A stretch of DNA of 25,268 nucleotides from Actinomycetospora sp. (GTDB lineage: Bacteria > Actinomycetota > Actinomycetes > Mycobacteriales > Pseudonocardiaceae), in assembly GCA_025925615.1 (NCBI GenBank), contig JAICLN010000007.1, forward strand, positions 1-25,268. Reading direction: 5' to 3'. The stretch's first letter is position 1, and every line of letters begins with the position of its first letter. The position numbers and the translations under genes were made by a program. Under the pieces are notes generated by a model. The model saw only the letters and a program-made list of their open reading frames with translations, did not search any database and was not told the origin of the DNA. Shown here one piece after another: positions 1 to 9,556 of the stretch.

Positions 1-1337
<1,337 letters not shown>

Positions 1338-1367
1338 GGTCGACTACCACCGAGTAGGCGGACGTGC

Positions 1368-1373
1368 CATGAT
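1368..1373 (+). promoter_or_regulatory. candidate -10 element for the small membrane protein
   Basis: CATGAT ends seven bases before the ATG at 1381, the spacing expected if transcription begins at the start codon. There is no Shine-Dalgarno sequence for that ATG, which agrees with a leaderless mRNA. No convincing -35 box is seen. Confidence 0.35.
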
Positions 1374-1380
1374 CTGCGTC

Positions 1381-1734
1381 ATGTCGCAGGACGCCGAGAC
1401 CGGTCAGCAGCGCAAGGCGAGCACCCAGCAGGACCTGCGGGCCCTCGCGAGCAAGTCCCTGACCCTCGTCGCCTCGGTCGTCCGGATCCTGACGGTCATC
1501 TTCGCGGCGATCCTCGTCATCCACGTGGTGCTGACGGTGGCCTCGGCCAACCCGACCAACGGCATCACCACGTTCTTCGCCAGCGCGGCGAACAACCTGA
1601 CCCTCGGCATCGGCGATCTCTTCCTGCCGGCCGACGAGTCGCTCAAGGTGATCCTGAACTACGGCCTCGCCGCCGTCGTGTGGCTGGTCATCGGCGTGAT
1701 CATCGCGCGCATCCTCAACGCGCTCGCGCCCTGA
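1381..1734 (+). CDS. small membrane protein, two transmembrane helices, function unknown
   Basis: I do not recognise a named family. The 117-residue product has a polar N-terminus (about residues 1-20, rich in Q, K and D) and a first hydrophobic helix of about residues 28-52 (LVASVVRILTVIFAAILVIH). A short loop with NPTNGITTFF follows, then a second helix near the C-terminus (about 91-112, GLAAVVWLVIGVIIARI). This suggests a small integral membrane protein. The start at 1381 is chosen because CATGAT is spaced for leaderless initiation; an in-frame ATG at 1369 has a weak GGCGGA six bases upstream and would add four residues. It sits between leuA and lysC, but nothing in it points to amino-acid metabolism. 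It ends about 40 bp before the lysC promoter. Confidence 0.75.
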   Translation: MSQDAETGQQRKASTQQDLRALASKSLTLVASVVRILTVIFAAILVIHVVLTVASANPTNGITTFFASAANNLTLGIGDLFLPADESLKVILNYGLAAVVWLVIGVIIARILNALAP

Positions 1735-1777
1735 CGGGGCCCGCACCACATCTCCGGGACACCGGGGAGCGCTCGGC

Positions 1778-1783
1778 TAGGGT
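1778..1783 (+). promoter_or_regulatory. -10 element of lysC-asd
   Basis: TAGGGT is a good actinobacterial -10 hexamer. It would start transcription near 1790, giving a leader of about 60 bases before the lysC GTG at 1850. The -35 region (around CCGGGA, 1754-1760) is weak. Confidence 0.5.
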
Positions 1784-1849
1784 GGAGGGCCGGTTCGGCG
1801 TGCCGGACCGAGGTCCGAAAGTAGCCCGGAGAGCCGGAGGTCGGTGGCG

Positions 1850-3115
<1,266 letters not shown>

Positions 3116-3119
3116 ATCG

Positions 3120-4172
3120 ATGACCACCCTCGCCATCGTCGGGGCCACCGGTGCGGTCGGCTCCGTCATGATCGACATCATTGATGCCCGCGCGTCGGTG
3201 CCGTGGTCGGAGATCCGGCTGATCGCCTCGCCGCGCTCGGCCGGCCGCCGGCTCACCGTCCGGGGGGAGTCCCTCGAGGTCGTCGCGCTGTCCCCGGAGG
3301 CCTTCGACGGCGTCGACATCGCGATGTTCGACGTCCCCGACGAGGTCAGCGCCACGTGGGCGCCGATCGCGGTCGAGCGCGGAGCGATCGCCGTCGACAA
3401 CTCCGGCGCCTTCCGCATGGACCCCGACGTGCCGCTCGTGGTGCCCGAGGTGAACGCGGCCGCCGCGCACACCCGGCCCAAGGGCATCGTCTCCAACCCG
3501 AACTGCACGACGCTGTCGATGATGGCCGCGATCGGAGCCCTGCACCGGGCGTTCACCCTCACCTCGCTCGTGGTCGCGTCCTACCAGGCGGCCTCCGGCG
3601 CCGGCCAGGACGGCATCGATCGGCTCCAGGCCGAGATCTCGGCGGTCGCGGGCAAGGGCGTCGGCAACCGTGCGGGCGACGTGCGCGAGGCGCTGTCCGC
3701 GGCCGGCCTCTCCGACGAGTCCCCCTTCCCCGCGCCCCTGGCCCTCAACGTGGTGCCGTGGGCCGGTTCCTGGCGGGACGGCGGGTGGTCGTCGGAGGAG
3801 CTGAAGGTCCGGAACGAGTCCCGCAAGATCCTCGGCATCGACGACCTCAAGGTCTCGGCGACCTGTGTCCGCGTCCCGGTCGTGACCACCCACGCGCTGG
3901 CCGTCCACGCGACGTTCGGCTCGCCGGTGGACGTCGAGACCGCGCGCCAGGTGTTCGCCGCGCAGCCGTCGATCGTGCTCGTCGACGAGCCGCGGGAGGG
4001 CCGCTTCCCGACCCCCGCCGACGTCGTCGGGGAGGACCCGACCTACGTCGGGCGCATCCGTCAGGCGCTGGACTTCCCGGACACGCTCGACTTCTTCGTG
4101 TGCGGGGACAACCTGCGCAAGGGCGCGGCGCTCAACACCTACGAGATCGCCGAGGAGCTCGTCCGCTCCTGA
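3120..4172 (+). CDS. asd: aspartate-semialdehyde dehydrogenase
   Basis: Reduces aspartyl-4-phosphate to aspartate semialdehyde with NADPH, directly after LysC. The 350-residue protein has the Rossmann motif GATGAVG (8-14). SNPNCTT places the catalytic cysteine at 129, QAASGAG gives Gln156, and [11 protein letters not shown] carries Arg251 and His258. The Arg-His spacing of seven matches the catalytic pair of the E. coli enzyme. The start is the ATG at 3120, four bases after the lysC stop; the Shine-Dalgarno is weak (GGGACGG), consistent with translational coupling. Longer open sequence upstream overlaps lysC and has no signal. A hairpin follows at 4201-4244. Confidence 0.97.
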   Translation: MTTLAIVGATGAVGSVMIDIIDARASVPWSEIRLIASPRSAGRRLTVRGESLEVVALSPEAFDGVDIAMFDVPDEVSATWAPIAVERGAIAVDNSGAFRMDPDVPLVVPEVNAAAAHTRPKGIVSNPNCTTLSMMAAIGALHRAFTLTSLVVASYQAASGAGQDGIDRLQAEISAVAGKGVGNRAGDVREALSAAGLSDESPFPAPLALNVVPWAGSWRDGGWSSEELKVRNESRKILGIDDLKVSATCVRVPVVTTHALAVHATFGSPVDVETARQVFAAQPSIVLVDEPREGRFPTPADVVGEDPTYVGRIRQALDFPDTLDFFVCGDNLRKGAALNTYEIAEELVRS

Positions 4173-4200
4173 TCGCCGGTTCCGGCGTGATGATCGCCAG

Positions 4201-4244
4201 GATGACGAGGTCCTGGAGGCCCCGCGGCCACGGGCTCGTCATCT
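4201..4244 (+). terminator. hairpin after lysC-asd
   Basis: GATGACGAG (4201-4209) pairs perfectly with CTCGTCATC (4235-4243), with further G+C-rich pairing possible inside the loop. It begins 28 bases after the asd stop and is followed by a partly T-rich stretch. It probably ends the lysC-asd transcript. Confidence 0.55.
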
Positions 4245-4275
4245 TGGTGATCTTCGAGGACACGCCGCGCTTTTC

Positions 4276-4304
4276 TTGACTGGTTCCAGTCTCGGTGGCA
4301 CCGT
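4276..4304 (+). promoter_or_regulatory. catR promoter with overlapping dyad operator
   Basis: TTGACT (4276-4281) is followed after 17 bases by CACCGT (4299-4304). Overlapping the -35 box is the inverted repeat GACTGG-TT-CCAGTC (4278-4291). The position just ahead of a Fur-family gene suggests autoregulation, as reported for CatR/FurA proteins. The 12-mer GACTGGTTCCAG resembles GAGTCATTCCAG at the dps promoter (9 of 12 identical). Confidence 0.6.
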
Positions 4305-4313
4305 GGAGCCATC

Positions 4314-4802
4314 ATGATGATCGGCAGCGGGCACCCGGACGGCGCCCCGGACGTCGTCGCCCGAGACCCGCGGCACGACATCGGGGACGCCGCCACGGCA
4401 CTGCGACTCGCAGGTCTGCGGGTCACGGCGCCGCGGCGCGCGGTCCTCGCCGCACTGGCCGACCAGCCGCACTCCTCGGCGGACGCTGTGGCCACTGCGG
4501 TCCGCGCGCAGCTCGGATCGGTGTCGACCCAGGCGGTCTACGACGTCCTCGCGGCGTGCGTGGACGCCGGCCTGGTGCGGCGCATCGAGCCGGCGGGTTC
4601 GGCGGCGCGGTACGAGACCCGCACCGGCGACAACCACCACCACGTCGTGTGCCGGTCGTGCGGACGGACGGCGGACGTCGACTGCACCGTCGACGAGCGC
4701 CCGTGCCTGACCCCGTCGGACGACGGCGGCTTCGTGATCGACGAGGCGGAAATCGTGTTCTGGGGGCTCTGCCCCGCATGTCGGGCCACCCCGAGCGGGT
4801 AA
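4314..4802 (+). CDS. catR: Fur-family peroxide/iron regulator, CatR/FurA type
   Basis: A metal-dependent repressor, probably sensing peroxide and controlling the catalase that follows. The 162-residue protein has an N-terminal winged helix (about 25-100; LRVTAPRRAVLAAL and STQAVYDVLAACVDAGLV). The dimerisation domain then carries the Fur signature HHHVVCRSCG (108-117), and a second CPAC at 153-156. The four cysteines C113, C116, C153 and C156 would form the structural zinc site. The start is ATG 4314 or 4317; GGAG ends five or eight bases earlier. The gene is followed after 48 bases by katA, the order known for Streptomyces catR-catA rather than furA-katG. A small dyad, GCGGGT-A-ACCCGC, surrounds the stop codon. 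The exact subtype is inferred from context. Confidence 0.9.
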   Translation: MMIGSGHPDGAPDVVARDPRHDIGDAATALRLAGLRVTAPRRAVLAALADQPHSSADAVATAVRAQLGSVSTQAVYDVLAACVDAGLVRRIEPAGSAARYETRTGDNHHHVVCRSCGRTADVDCTVDERPCLTPSDDGGFVIDEAEIVFWGLCPACRATPSG

Positions 4803-4850
4803 CCCGCCTGCCCACCACCGATCCGTCTTCCACCACCAGGAGAGGTGCCA

Positions 4851-6344
4851 GTGACTTCCGCGAAGGACCAGGCCACCACGGCCACCACAGATTCCGGCAT
4901 CCCGGTCGAGAGCACCGAGTACTCGGTCACCCTCGGCCAGGACGGCCCGCTGCTGCTCCAGGACCACTACCTGATCGAGCAGATGGCGAACTTCAACCGG
5001 GAGCGCATCCCGGAGCGCCAGCCCCACGCCAAGGGCAGCGGCGCCTTCGGGCGCTTCGAGGTCACGCAGGACGTCAGCCGGTACACGAAGGCGGCCGTCT
5101 TCCAGCCCGGCGCGACGACGGAGACCGCGGTGCGGTTCTCCACCGTCGCCGGCGAGCGCGGCAGCCCCGACACCTGGCGCGACCCCCGCGGTTTCTCGGT
5201 GAAGTTCTACACCGACGAGGGCATCTTCGACCTGGTCGGCAACAACACGCCGGTGTTCTTCATGCGTGACCCCATGAAGTTCCAGCACTTCATCCGGTCG
5301 CAGAAGCGCCGCGCGGACAGCGGGCTGCGCGACAACGACATGCAGTGGGACTTCTGGACCCTCTCGCCGGAGTCGAAGCACCAGGTCACCTGGCTCATGG
5401 GTGACCGGGGCATCCCGAAGACCTGGCGCCACATGAACGGCTACTCCAGCCACACCTACATGTGGATCAACGCCCAGGGCGAGGAGTGCTGGGTCAAGTA
5501 CCACTGGAAGACCGACCAGGGCATCGACTTCCTGACCCAGGAGGACGCCGACCGGCTCGCGGGTGAGGATGCCGACTACCACCGGCGGGACCTGTTCGAG
5601 GCCATCCAGCGGGGCGAGTACCCGAGCTGGACCCTGCACGTCCAGATCATGCCGTTCGAGGACGCGAAGACCTACCGGTTCAACCCGTTCGACCTGACCA
5701 AGGTGTGGCCGCACGGCGACTACCCGCTGCAGGAGGTCGGGCGGATGACGCTCGACACCAACCCGGTCGACTACCACACCCAGATCGAGCAGCTCGCCTT
5801 CGAGCCCAACGCCTACCCGTCGGGGCTGGGCCTCTCGCCGGACAAGATGCTGCTGGCCCGCGGCTTCTCCTACGCCGACGCGCACCGGGCGCGGCTCGGG
5901 GTCAACTACAAGGAGATCCCGGTCAACGCGCCGAAGAGCCCGGTGCACAACTACACGTTCGCCGGCAAGGGACGCATCACCAACAAGCCCGACCCGGTGT
6001 ACGCGCCCAACTCCAAGGGCGCGCCGTGGGTCGGCGCGGACGCGACGCGTCAGCCACCGACGTGGTACGCCGACGGGGACATCCAGCGGGCCGCGTACAC
6101 GCCGCATCCGGAGGACTCCGACGAGGGCCAGGCCCGCACGATGATGCTGGAGGTCTGGAACGACGAGCAGCGTGACCGCTTCGTGAACAACGTCTCCGGC
6201 CACCTCGCGGCCGGCGTCGGCGAGGACGTCCTGGAGCGCGCGTTCGAGTACTGGCGCTCCATCGACCAGACCATGGGTGAGCGCGTCGAGGCGAAGGTGC
6301 GCGAGCTCAAGGGGCAGGAGCAGAAGGTCCTCTCGCAGAGCTGA
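4851..6344 (+). CDS. katA: monofunctional heme catalase
   Basis: Converts hydrogen peroxide to water and oxygen using heme. The 497-residue length is usual for small-subunit (clade 3 type) catalases. Key features are intact: catalytic His59 in [10 protein letters not shown], the active-site motif [21 protein letters not shown] (about 96-115), and the catalytic asparagine within [14 protein letters not shown] (N131/N132). Heme-ligand Tyr341 lies in [14 protein letters not shown], and there is no extended C-terminal domain. The start is GTG 4851, five bases after AGGAGAGG; an upstream GTG at 4845 overlaps that ribosome-binding site. It lies directly downstream of catR, and a strong hairpin at 6359-6390 ends the unit. 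A role in defence against peroxide under CatR control is the natural reading. Confidence 0.97.
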   Translation: MTSAKDQATTATTDSGIPVESTEYSVTLGQDGPLLLQDHYLIEQMANFNRERIPERQPHAKGSGAFGRFEVTQDVSRYTKAAVFQPGATTETAVRFSTVAGERGSPDTWRDPRGFSVKFYTDEGIFDLVGNNTPVFFMRDPMKFQHFIRSQKRRADSGLRDNDMQWDFWTLSPESKHQVTWLMGDRGIPKTWRHMNGYSSHTYMWINAQGEECWVKYHWKTDQGIDFLTQEDADRLAGEDADYHRRDLFEAIQRGEYPSWTLHVQIMPFEDAKTYRFNPFDLTKVWPHGDYPLQEVGRMTLDTNPVDYHTQIEQLAFEPNAYPSGLGLSPDKMLLARGFSYADAHRARLGVNYKEIPVNAPKSPVHNYTFAGKGRITNKPDPVYAPNSKGAPWVGADATRQPPTWYADGDIQRAAYTPHPEDSDEGQARTMMLEVWNDEQRDRFVNNVSGHLAAGVGEDVLERAFEYWRSIDQTMGERVEAKVRELKGQEQKVLSQS

Positions 6345-6358
6345 GGTCCTTCCCGACG

Positions 6359-6390
6359 CGGCCCGTCCCCCACCGTCGGGGGGCGGGCCG
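6359..6390 (+). terminator. terminator after katA
   Basis: CGGCCCG-T-CCCCC and GGGGG-G-CGGGCCG form a 13-bp stem with one G-T pair and the loop ACCGTC. It begins 14 bases after the katA stop and separates katA from the dps promoter. The T-tract is short, as is common in actinobacteria. Confidence 0.75.
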
Positions 6391-6401
6391 TTCGGCGTCG
6401 G

Positions 6402-6443
6402 TCGACGGTCCGCCCGGCCGTCAGTAGACTGGAGTCATTCCAG
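6402..6443 (+). promoter_or_regulatory. dps promoter with CatR/FurA-like operator
   Basis: TCGACG (6402-6407) and TAGACT (6425-6430) are separated by 17 bases and form a plausible promoter. The inverted repeat CTGGA-GTCAT-TCCAG (6429-6443) overlaps the -10 box and the expected start point, an ideal repressor position. Within it GAGTCATTCCAG resembles the motif at the catR promoter. Confidence 0.6.
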
Positions 6444-6469
6444 AAAACCTCGTGAAGGAGTGCAGCAGC

Positions 6470-6946
6470 ATGGCCACCACACCGATCACCGGCCCGCTGG
6501 CGGACGAGGCCAGGCAGACGGTCGGCACGGTCCTGCAGGACACGCTGGCCGACTACCTCGACCTGTCGCTCGTCGGCAAGCAGGCGCACTGGAACGTCGT
6601 CGGGCGCACGTTCCGCGACGCGCACCTGCACCTCGACGAGCTGGTGACGCTGGCGCGTGACGACGCCGACGCCGTCGCCGAGCGGGCCGCCGCGCTGGGC
6701 GTCTCGCCCGACGGCCGCGCCGCCACGGTCGCCAAGACCTCCGGCGTGGAGTCGTTCGACGAGGGATGGCGCTCGGTCGAGGAGGTGGACGCCGCGATCG
6801 TCGCCGTCCTGGCCTCGTTGATCTCGCGGATGCGCGAGCGGATCGCCGTCACCGGCGAGCCCGACCCCGTGACGCAGGACCTGCTCATCTCCCAGACCGC
6901 GAAGCTCGAGGAGGCCCACTGGATGTGGCAGGCCAAGACGGCCTGA
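6470..6946 (+). CDS. dps: Dps-family ferritin-like DNA-protection protein
   Basis: Dps proteins form 12-mers that oxidise and store ferrous iron with peroxide and protect DNA. The 158-residue product is of normal length. The ferroxidase residues fall at H40 (KQAHWNVVG), H52, D56, D67 and E71; their spacing of 12, 4, 11 and 4 equals that of the E. coli set H51, H63, D67, D78, E82. The start is ATG 6470, nine bases after GAAGGAG; an in-frame GTG at 6452 lies before that ribosome-binding site and is unlikely. Its promoter carries a dyad related to that of catR, so catR, katA and dps probably form one peroxide regulon. No DNA-binding basic tail is evident at either end. Confidence 0.95.
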   Translation: MATTPITGPLADEARQTVGTVLQDTLADYLDLSLVGKQAHWNVVGRTFRDAHLHLDELVTLARDDADAVAERAAALGVSPDGRAATVAKTSGVESFDEGWRSVEEVDAAIVAVLASLISRMRERIAVTGEPDPVTQDLLISQTAKLEEAHWMWQAKTA

Positions 6947-6958
6947 CCGCCGGCTTCT

Positions 6959-7009
6959 GACCGGAGGGCCCCCTCCCTCGATCTGTTCGAGCGAGGGGGC
7001 CCTCCGGTC
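6959..7009. terminator. strong bidirectional terminator between dps and the SDR gene
   Basis: A 22-bp stem (6959-6980 with 6988-7009) has a single C-C mismatch and the 7-base loop ATCTGTT. The arms start GACCGGAGGG and end CCCTCCGGTC. It starts 12 bases after the dps stop and lies just beyond the stop of the convergent gene, so it can serve both. Confidence 0.85.
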
Positions 7010-7018
7010 GTTCCGGGA

Positions 7019-7960
7019 TCAGTACCTGGTGTCCGCGCCCGGGGCGAAGTAGTGGCCCTCGTCGAGGTCCTCGATCAGACCCGGGCCGCTCGGCGTCCAC
7101 CCGGTGAGCTCGCGGGTGATCGCGCTCGACGCCGGGCTGTCGAGGGTGACGAACCCGGCGAGGAAACCGAACTGTTCCTCCGCGTCCTCGGGGGCGATTT
7201 GCTGCACCGGGATGTCCAGCCCGCGCCCGATCGCCTCCGCGATCTCGCGGATCGGCAGCCCCTCGTCGTGGACGGCGTGCAGCACGGACCCGGCCGGCGC
7301 GACCTCGATCGCGAGGCGGAAGAGCCGGGCGGCGTCGGAGCGGTGGACGGCGGTCCAGCGGGTCGCCCCCCTATCGGCGTGCTCGGTTGCATTCCCGAGG
7401 TACCCGGCCACGCCGCGGCGCCGGGCACCGGTGATCAGGGTCGGGACGAACCCGGCGTCGCCCTCGCCGTGCACGGTCGGCGAGAGCCGGACGACCGAGC
7501 TGCGGATCCGCGGGGCGAGGCCCAGGACGGCGTCCGTCGACGCCTGGCGTCCGGCCGCCATGCTGTCGGCCGATGGGGCGTCGTGCTCCGTGGCCGGGAC
7601 CCCGCCGCGCGCCAACCCCAGGACCCCGCCGGCGATGGTCAGTGCGCCCCCGTCGGGGAGACCCTCGCCGAGGGCCCGGACGGCCGCGACGTCGGATCCG
7701 ACGGCGTCGGCGAAGCCGCCCGAGAACGCGATGTCGTGCTTGAAGGCCAGGTGGACGACGGCGTCGGACGCGGCGGCGGTCTCGCGCAGCAGGTCGAGGT
7801 CGTCGAGCCCGCCGCGGACCACAGAGACGCCCGCGGCCTCGAGCGCGGCCGCCGAGGCGTCCGAGCGGGCGAGCCCGGTGACCGTGTGCCCGGCCGCGAG
7901 GAGCTCCGGGACGACCGCGGAGCCGATCCAGCCGGACGCGCCGGTGACGAACACGTGCAT
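7019..7960 (-). CDS. NAD-dependent epimerase/dehydratase-like SDR protein
   Basis: An extended short-chain dehydrogenase-like protein of 313 residues; the substrate cannot be deduced. HVFVTGASGWIGSAVV (2-17) is the nucleotide-binding GxxGxxG motif. The C-terminal half (RWTAVHRSDAARLFRLAIE, ITRELTGWTPSGPGLIEDLD) resembles the group of small epimerase-like proteins often paired with TetR regulators. I see no YxxxK catalytic pair at the usual place, so activity is uncertain. The stretch NATEHADRGATRW appears about seven residues longer than expected and coincides with a 17-bp repeat (7368-7384). The ATG at 7960 is preceded by TGGGAGA at good spacing; an upstream frame extension is rejected. It is divergent from the TetR gene and its promoter region holds two operators, so it is almost certainly that regulator's target. 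Confidence 0.85.
   Translation of the reverse strand: MHVFVTGASGWIGSAVVPELLAAGHTVTGLARSDASAAALEAAGVSVVRGGLDDLDLLRETAAASDAVVHLAFKHDIAFSGGFADAVGSDVAAVRALGEGLPDGGALTIAGGVLGLARGGVPATEHDAPSADSMAAGRQASTDAVLGLAPRIRSSVVRLSPTVHGEGDAGFVPTLITGARRRGVAGYLGNATEHADRGATRWTAVHRSDAARLFRLAIEVAPAGSVLHAVHDEGLPIREIAEAIGRGLDIPVQQIAPEDAEEQFGFLAGFVTLDSPASSAITRELTGWTPSGPGLIEDLDEGHYFAPGADTRY
7368..7384. repeat. 17-bp repeat, copy A (inside the SDR gene)
   Basis: CCCCTATCGGCGTGCTC occurs here and again, exactly and in the same orientation, at 11327-11343 inside the S9 peptidase gene. On the coding strand it reads E-H-A-D-R-G here. It contributes to a segment that looks like an insertion in this protein. Confidence 0.6.
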
Positions 7961-7977
7961 GATGTCTCCCAGGAACG

Positions 7978-7994
7978 ATGTCAGCGACTGACAT
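7978..7994. promoter_or_regulatory. TetR operator 1
   Basis: ATGTCAG-CGA-CTGACAT is a perfect 17-bp inverted repeat between the divergent SDR and TetR genes, 18 bp from the SDR start codon. It shares the core TGTCAG-N3-CTGACA with operator 2, and the centres are 31 bp apart, about three helical turns. It would block the SDR transcript. Confidence 0.8.
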
Positions 7995-8007
7995 GAGCGT
8001 AGCACTC

Positions 8008-8026
8008 GATGTCAGACACTGACATC
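8008..8026. promoter_or_regulatory. TetR operator 2
   Basis: GATGTCAG-ACA-CTGACATC is a perfect 19-bp inverted repeat lying between the -35 and -10 regions of the tetR promoter. It should mediate autorepression. The binding protein is inferred to be the adjacent TetR regulator. Confidence 0.8.
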
Positions 8027-8028
8027 AC

Positions 8029-8034
8029 TAGGAT
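8029..8034 (+). promoter_or_regulatory. -10 element of the TetR gene (leaderless)
   Basis: TAGGAT ends six bases before the ATG at 8041, so transcription would begin at or next to the start codon. A candidate -35 TCGATG (8006-8011) lies 17 bases upstream. Operator 2 sits between the boxes. Confidence 0.55.
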
Positions 8035-8040
8035 GACGTC

Positions 8041-8607
8041 ATGGGTCGCTGGGTGCCGGGTGCGCGAGGGCGTCTGCAGCGCGTGGCCTTCGAGCTCTTC
8101 GCCGAGCGCGGGTTCGAGCAGACGACGGTCGCGGAGATCGCGGCTCGGGCCGGTCTGACCGAGCGGACCTTCTTCCGGCACTTCGCCGACAAGCGCGAGG
8201 TCCTCTTCGCGGGGCAGGACGAGCTGACCGCGCAGGTCGTCGGGGCCCTCGCCGCCGCTCCCGCGGAGCTCTCCGCGCTCGACGCCGCGGCGATCGCGGT
8301 CGAGGCGTCGACGGAGGTCCTCGGGGACCGCCCCGACGGACCCCGTGCCCGGCAGACGGTCATCGACGCCCACCCCGAACTGCGCGAGCGGGAGCTCATC
8401 AAGATGGAGGGCCTCGTCGCGGCGATCGCCGACGGGCTCCGCGACCGCGGGGTGCCCGCCGGCGCGGCGGCCCTGGCCGCGTCGAGCGCCGTCGCCGTCT
8501 TCCGGATGGGCTTCGAGCGCTGGATCACCGCTGAGGACGGCGCCATGCTCGACGCGTGCATCCGGCAGGCGCTCGTCGAGCTCCGCCAGGTGGCTGCCGC
8601 CCCGTGA
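8041..8607 (+). CDS. TetR-family transcriptional regulator
   Basis: A 188-residue one-domain-plus-ligand-pocket repressor. The N-terminal helix-turn-helix is clear: TTVAEIAARAGLTERTFFRHFADKREVLF (about 28-56; the recognition helix includes TERTFFRHF). The C-terminal part (about 70-188) is mostly helical and alanine-rich, as usual for the ligand-binding domain; the ligand is not deducible. The start at 8041 is supported by a correctly spaced -10 box for leaderless initiation. Two identical-core dyads in the short intergenic region strongly suggest that it represses itself and the divergent SDR gene. A hairpin terminator follows at 8609. Confidence 0.93.
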   Translation: MGRWVPGARGRLQRVAFELFAERGFEQTTVAEIAARAGLTERTFFRHFADKREVLFAGQDELTAQVVGALAAAPAELSALDAAAIAVEASTEVLGDRPDGPRARQTVIDAHPELRERELIKMEGLVAAIADGLRDRGVPAGAAALAASSAVAVFRMGFERWITAEDGAMLDACIRQALVELRQVAAAP

Positions 8608-8608
8608 C

Positions 8609-8637
8609 CACTGATCCGCCCTCAGGGCGGACCAGTG
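8609..8637. terminator. hairpin after the TetR gene
   Basis: CACTG-AT-CCGCC and GGCGG-AC-CAGTG form an 11-bp stem with one A-C mismatch around the loop CTCAG. It starts two bases after the TetR stop and overlaps the end of the convergent pseudogene, so it may have terminated both. Confidence 0.7.
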
Positions 8638-9062
8638 CTCACCAGCGCGGAGCGCACCCGGACGGCGCTCCCCGCCGCGGCCCCCGCGGCGAGGACGCGC
8701 TCGAGCGCGGCCGCGAACGCGTCGTCGTACGCCGGGTCCGACGGGGTCGCCCCACCGAGCCCGAGCCGCAGGTCGGAGGCCCGATGTAGAGCCCGTCCAC
8801 GCCCGGAGTGGCGGCGATCTCCTTGACGTGCGCGAGCCCCGCGGCCGTGTCGATCATCGGCAGGCAGAGCACGGTGGCGTCCGTCTCGGCCGGCGTCGTC
8901 GGGAAGCGCAGCTCTGCGCCCACCGGCCCCATCGAGCGATGCCCCACCGGCGGTTACCGGCACGACGCGACCGAGTCGCGGGCGTCCGCCGCCGAGTTCA
9001 TCATCGGGACGATCACGCCCGCGGCGCCGACGTCGAGCGCCTGGGCCGATCCAGAACTGGTG
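8622..9062 (-). pseudogene. HpcH/HpaI aldolase family, 5'-truncated and frameshifted remnant
   Basis: Read on the minus strand, fragments align in order with class II aldolases of the HpcH/HpaI family. First comes WIG and ALDVGAAGVIVPMMNSAADARDSVASCR, then PPVGHRSMGPVGAELRF, then VLCLPMIDTAAGLAHVKEIA and PGVDGLYIGP, and last GGATPSDPAYDDAFAAALERV near the end. Three lesions are visible. The reading frame shifts near 9045 between WIG and ALD. TAA replaces an expected TAC tyrosine codon at 8956-8954. A one-base loss near 8778 changes frame before LRLGLGG. The first roughly 90-100 residues are absent, so no start exists. The gene is dead. Its neighbours give no clue to the former pathway. Confidence 0.8.
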
Positions 9063-9426
9063 GTTGTGCACTCGGCGTGTCGCTCACCAGGCGCGATGTC
9101 AGCCCTTCCCGTCTGAGCAGGCAAAACGTTCCCGTTCTTACGCGTGGGTGAGCGTCGTTGCCCGTCCTCAGGTGTACCGCCGTACGTACCGCTCCCACCT
9201 CCCGCCACAACGAGACACAGAGCGCAGTAGCGAGGACGGCCCCGTCCTCGCGGACACTCCATGAGCACTGCCCGAGCCCTTGAGGGCTTCCTCAGCGGGG
9301 TTCAAGTCGAGCTCCCGCACCACCGGCAGTTCAAGACTTCGTCAAGAATCGCGCGAATGATGCAGAAATGTTAGGTCCGCTGGAGCAACCTCGGAACGCG
9401 AAGCGGATTTTTCCCCAACACCGGTC
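9063..9426. other. non-coding stretch with small hairpins
   Basis: No convincing protein frame is seen here. Inverted repeats are GCGAGGACGG-CC-CCGTCCTCGC (9230-9251) and AGCCCT-TG-AGGGCT (9275-9288). GTTCAAG occurs twice, at 9300 and 9329. The stretch is less GC-rich than its neighbours from about 9290 on and leads into the candidate small-RNA promoter. It may include the vanished 5' part of the aldolase gene. Confidence 0.5.
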
Positions 9427-9432
9427 TATGGT
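9427..9432 (+). promoter_or_regulatory. -10 element of the candidate small RNA
   Basis: TATGGT is a good -10 hexamer; transcription would start near 9439, two bases before the first stem of the RNA. No good -35 match is found 16-18 bases upstream (CGGATT/GGATTT). Confidence 0.5.
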
Positions 9433-9438
9433 CGGCGC

Positions 9439-9531
9439 CGCGTGCGGGCTGACCCGTTACCCCCTAGGGCCAACCCGCGCGGGCTCCGGCGCACCACCAC
9501 CCCCCCGTGCTGCGCCGGAGCCGCCTTATTG
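9439..9531 (+). ncRNA. candidate structured small RNA with two C-loop hairpins (6C-like)
   Basis: Two consecutive hairpins are seen. The first pairs CGTGCGGG (9441-9448) with CCCGCGCG (9474-9481), one G-U pair, enclosing an inner CCC/GGG stem and a loop containing five Cs. The second pairs GGCTCCGGCGCA (9482-9493) perfectly with TGCGCCGGAGCC (9511-9522), extended by CAC/GTG across a C-C mismatch, and exposes a loop with seven consecutive Cs. CTTATTGTT follows, so the second hairpin may double as terminator. Predicted ends give about 93 nt. Actinobacterial 6C RNA is defined by two stem-loops with C6 loops. The fit is good, but the first loop has one C too few, so the assignment is provisional. 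Confidence 0.55.
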
Positions 9532-9556
9532 TTGACGGCTAAGCGACCATTCCAAA

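Noticed and set aside
1844..1849. GTG at 1844 as the lysC start.
   Set aside because: Only three bases from GGAGG; the GTG at 1850 has nine-base spacing and gives the usual 421-residue length.
4239..6203. A long antisense open frame across catR and katA.
   Set aside because: It is the reverse-frame shadow of two genes with intact active-site motifs; no ribosome-binding site or family resemblance.
9300..9335. Direct repeat GTTCAAG at 9300 and 9329 as an att site.
   Set aside because: Only seven bases, no integrase or tRNA nearby; within chance expectation.
9439..9531. tRNA or tmRNA in the gene-free stretch.
   Set aside because: No T-loop GTTCGA signature, no CCA end and no cloverleaf; two simple hairpins fit better.
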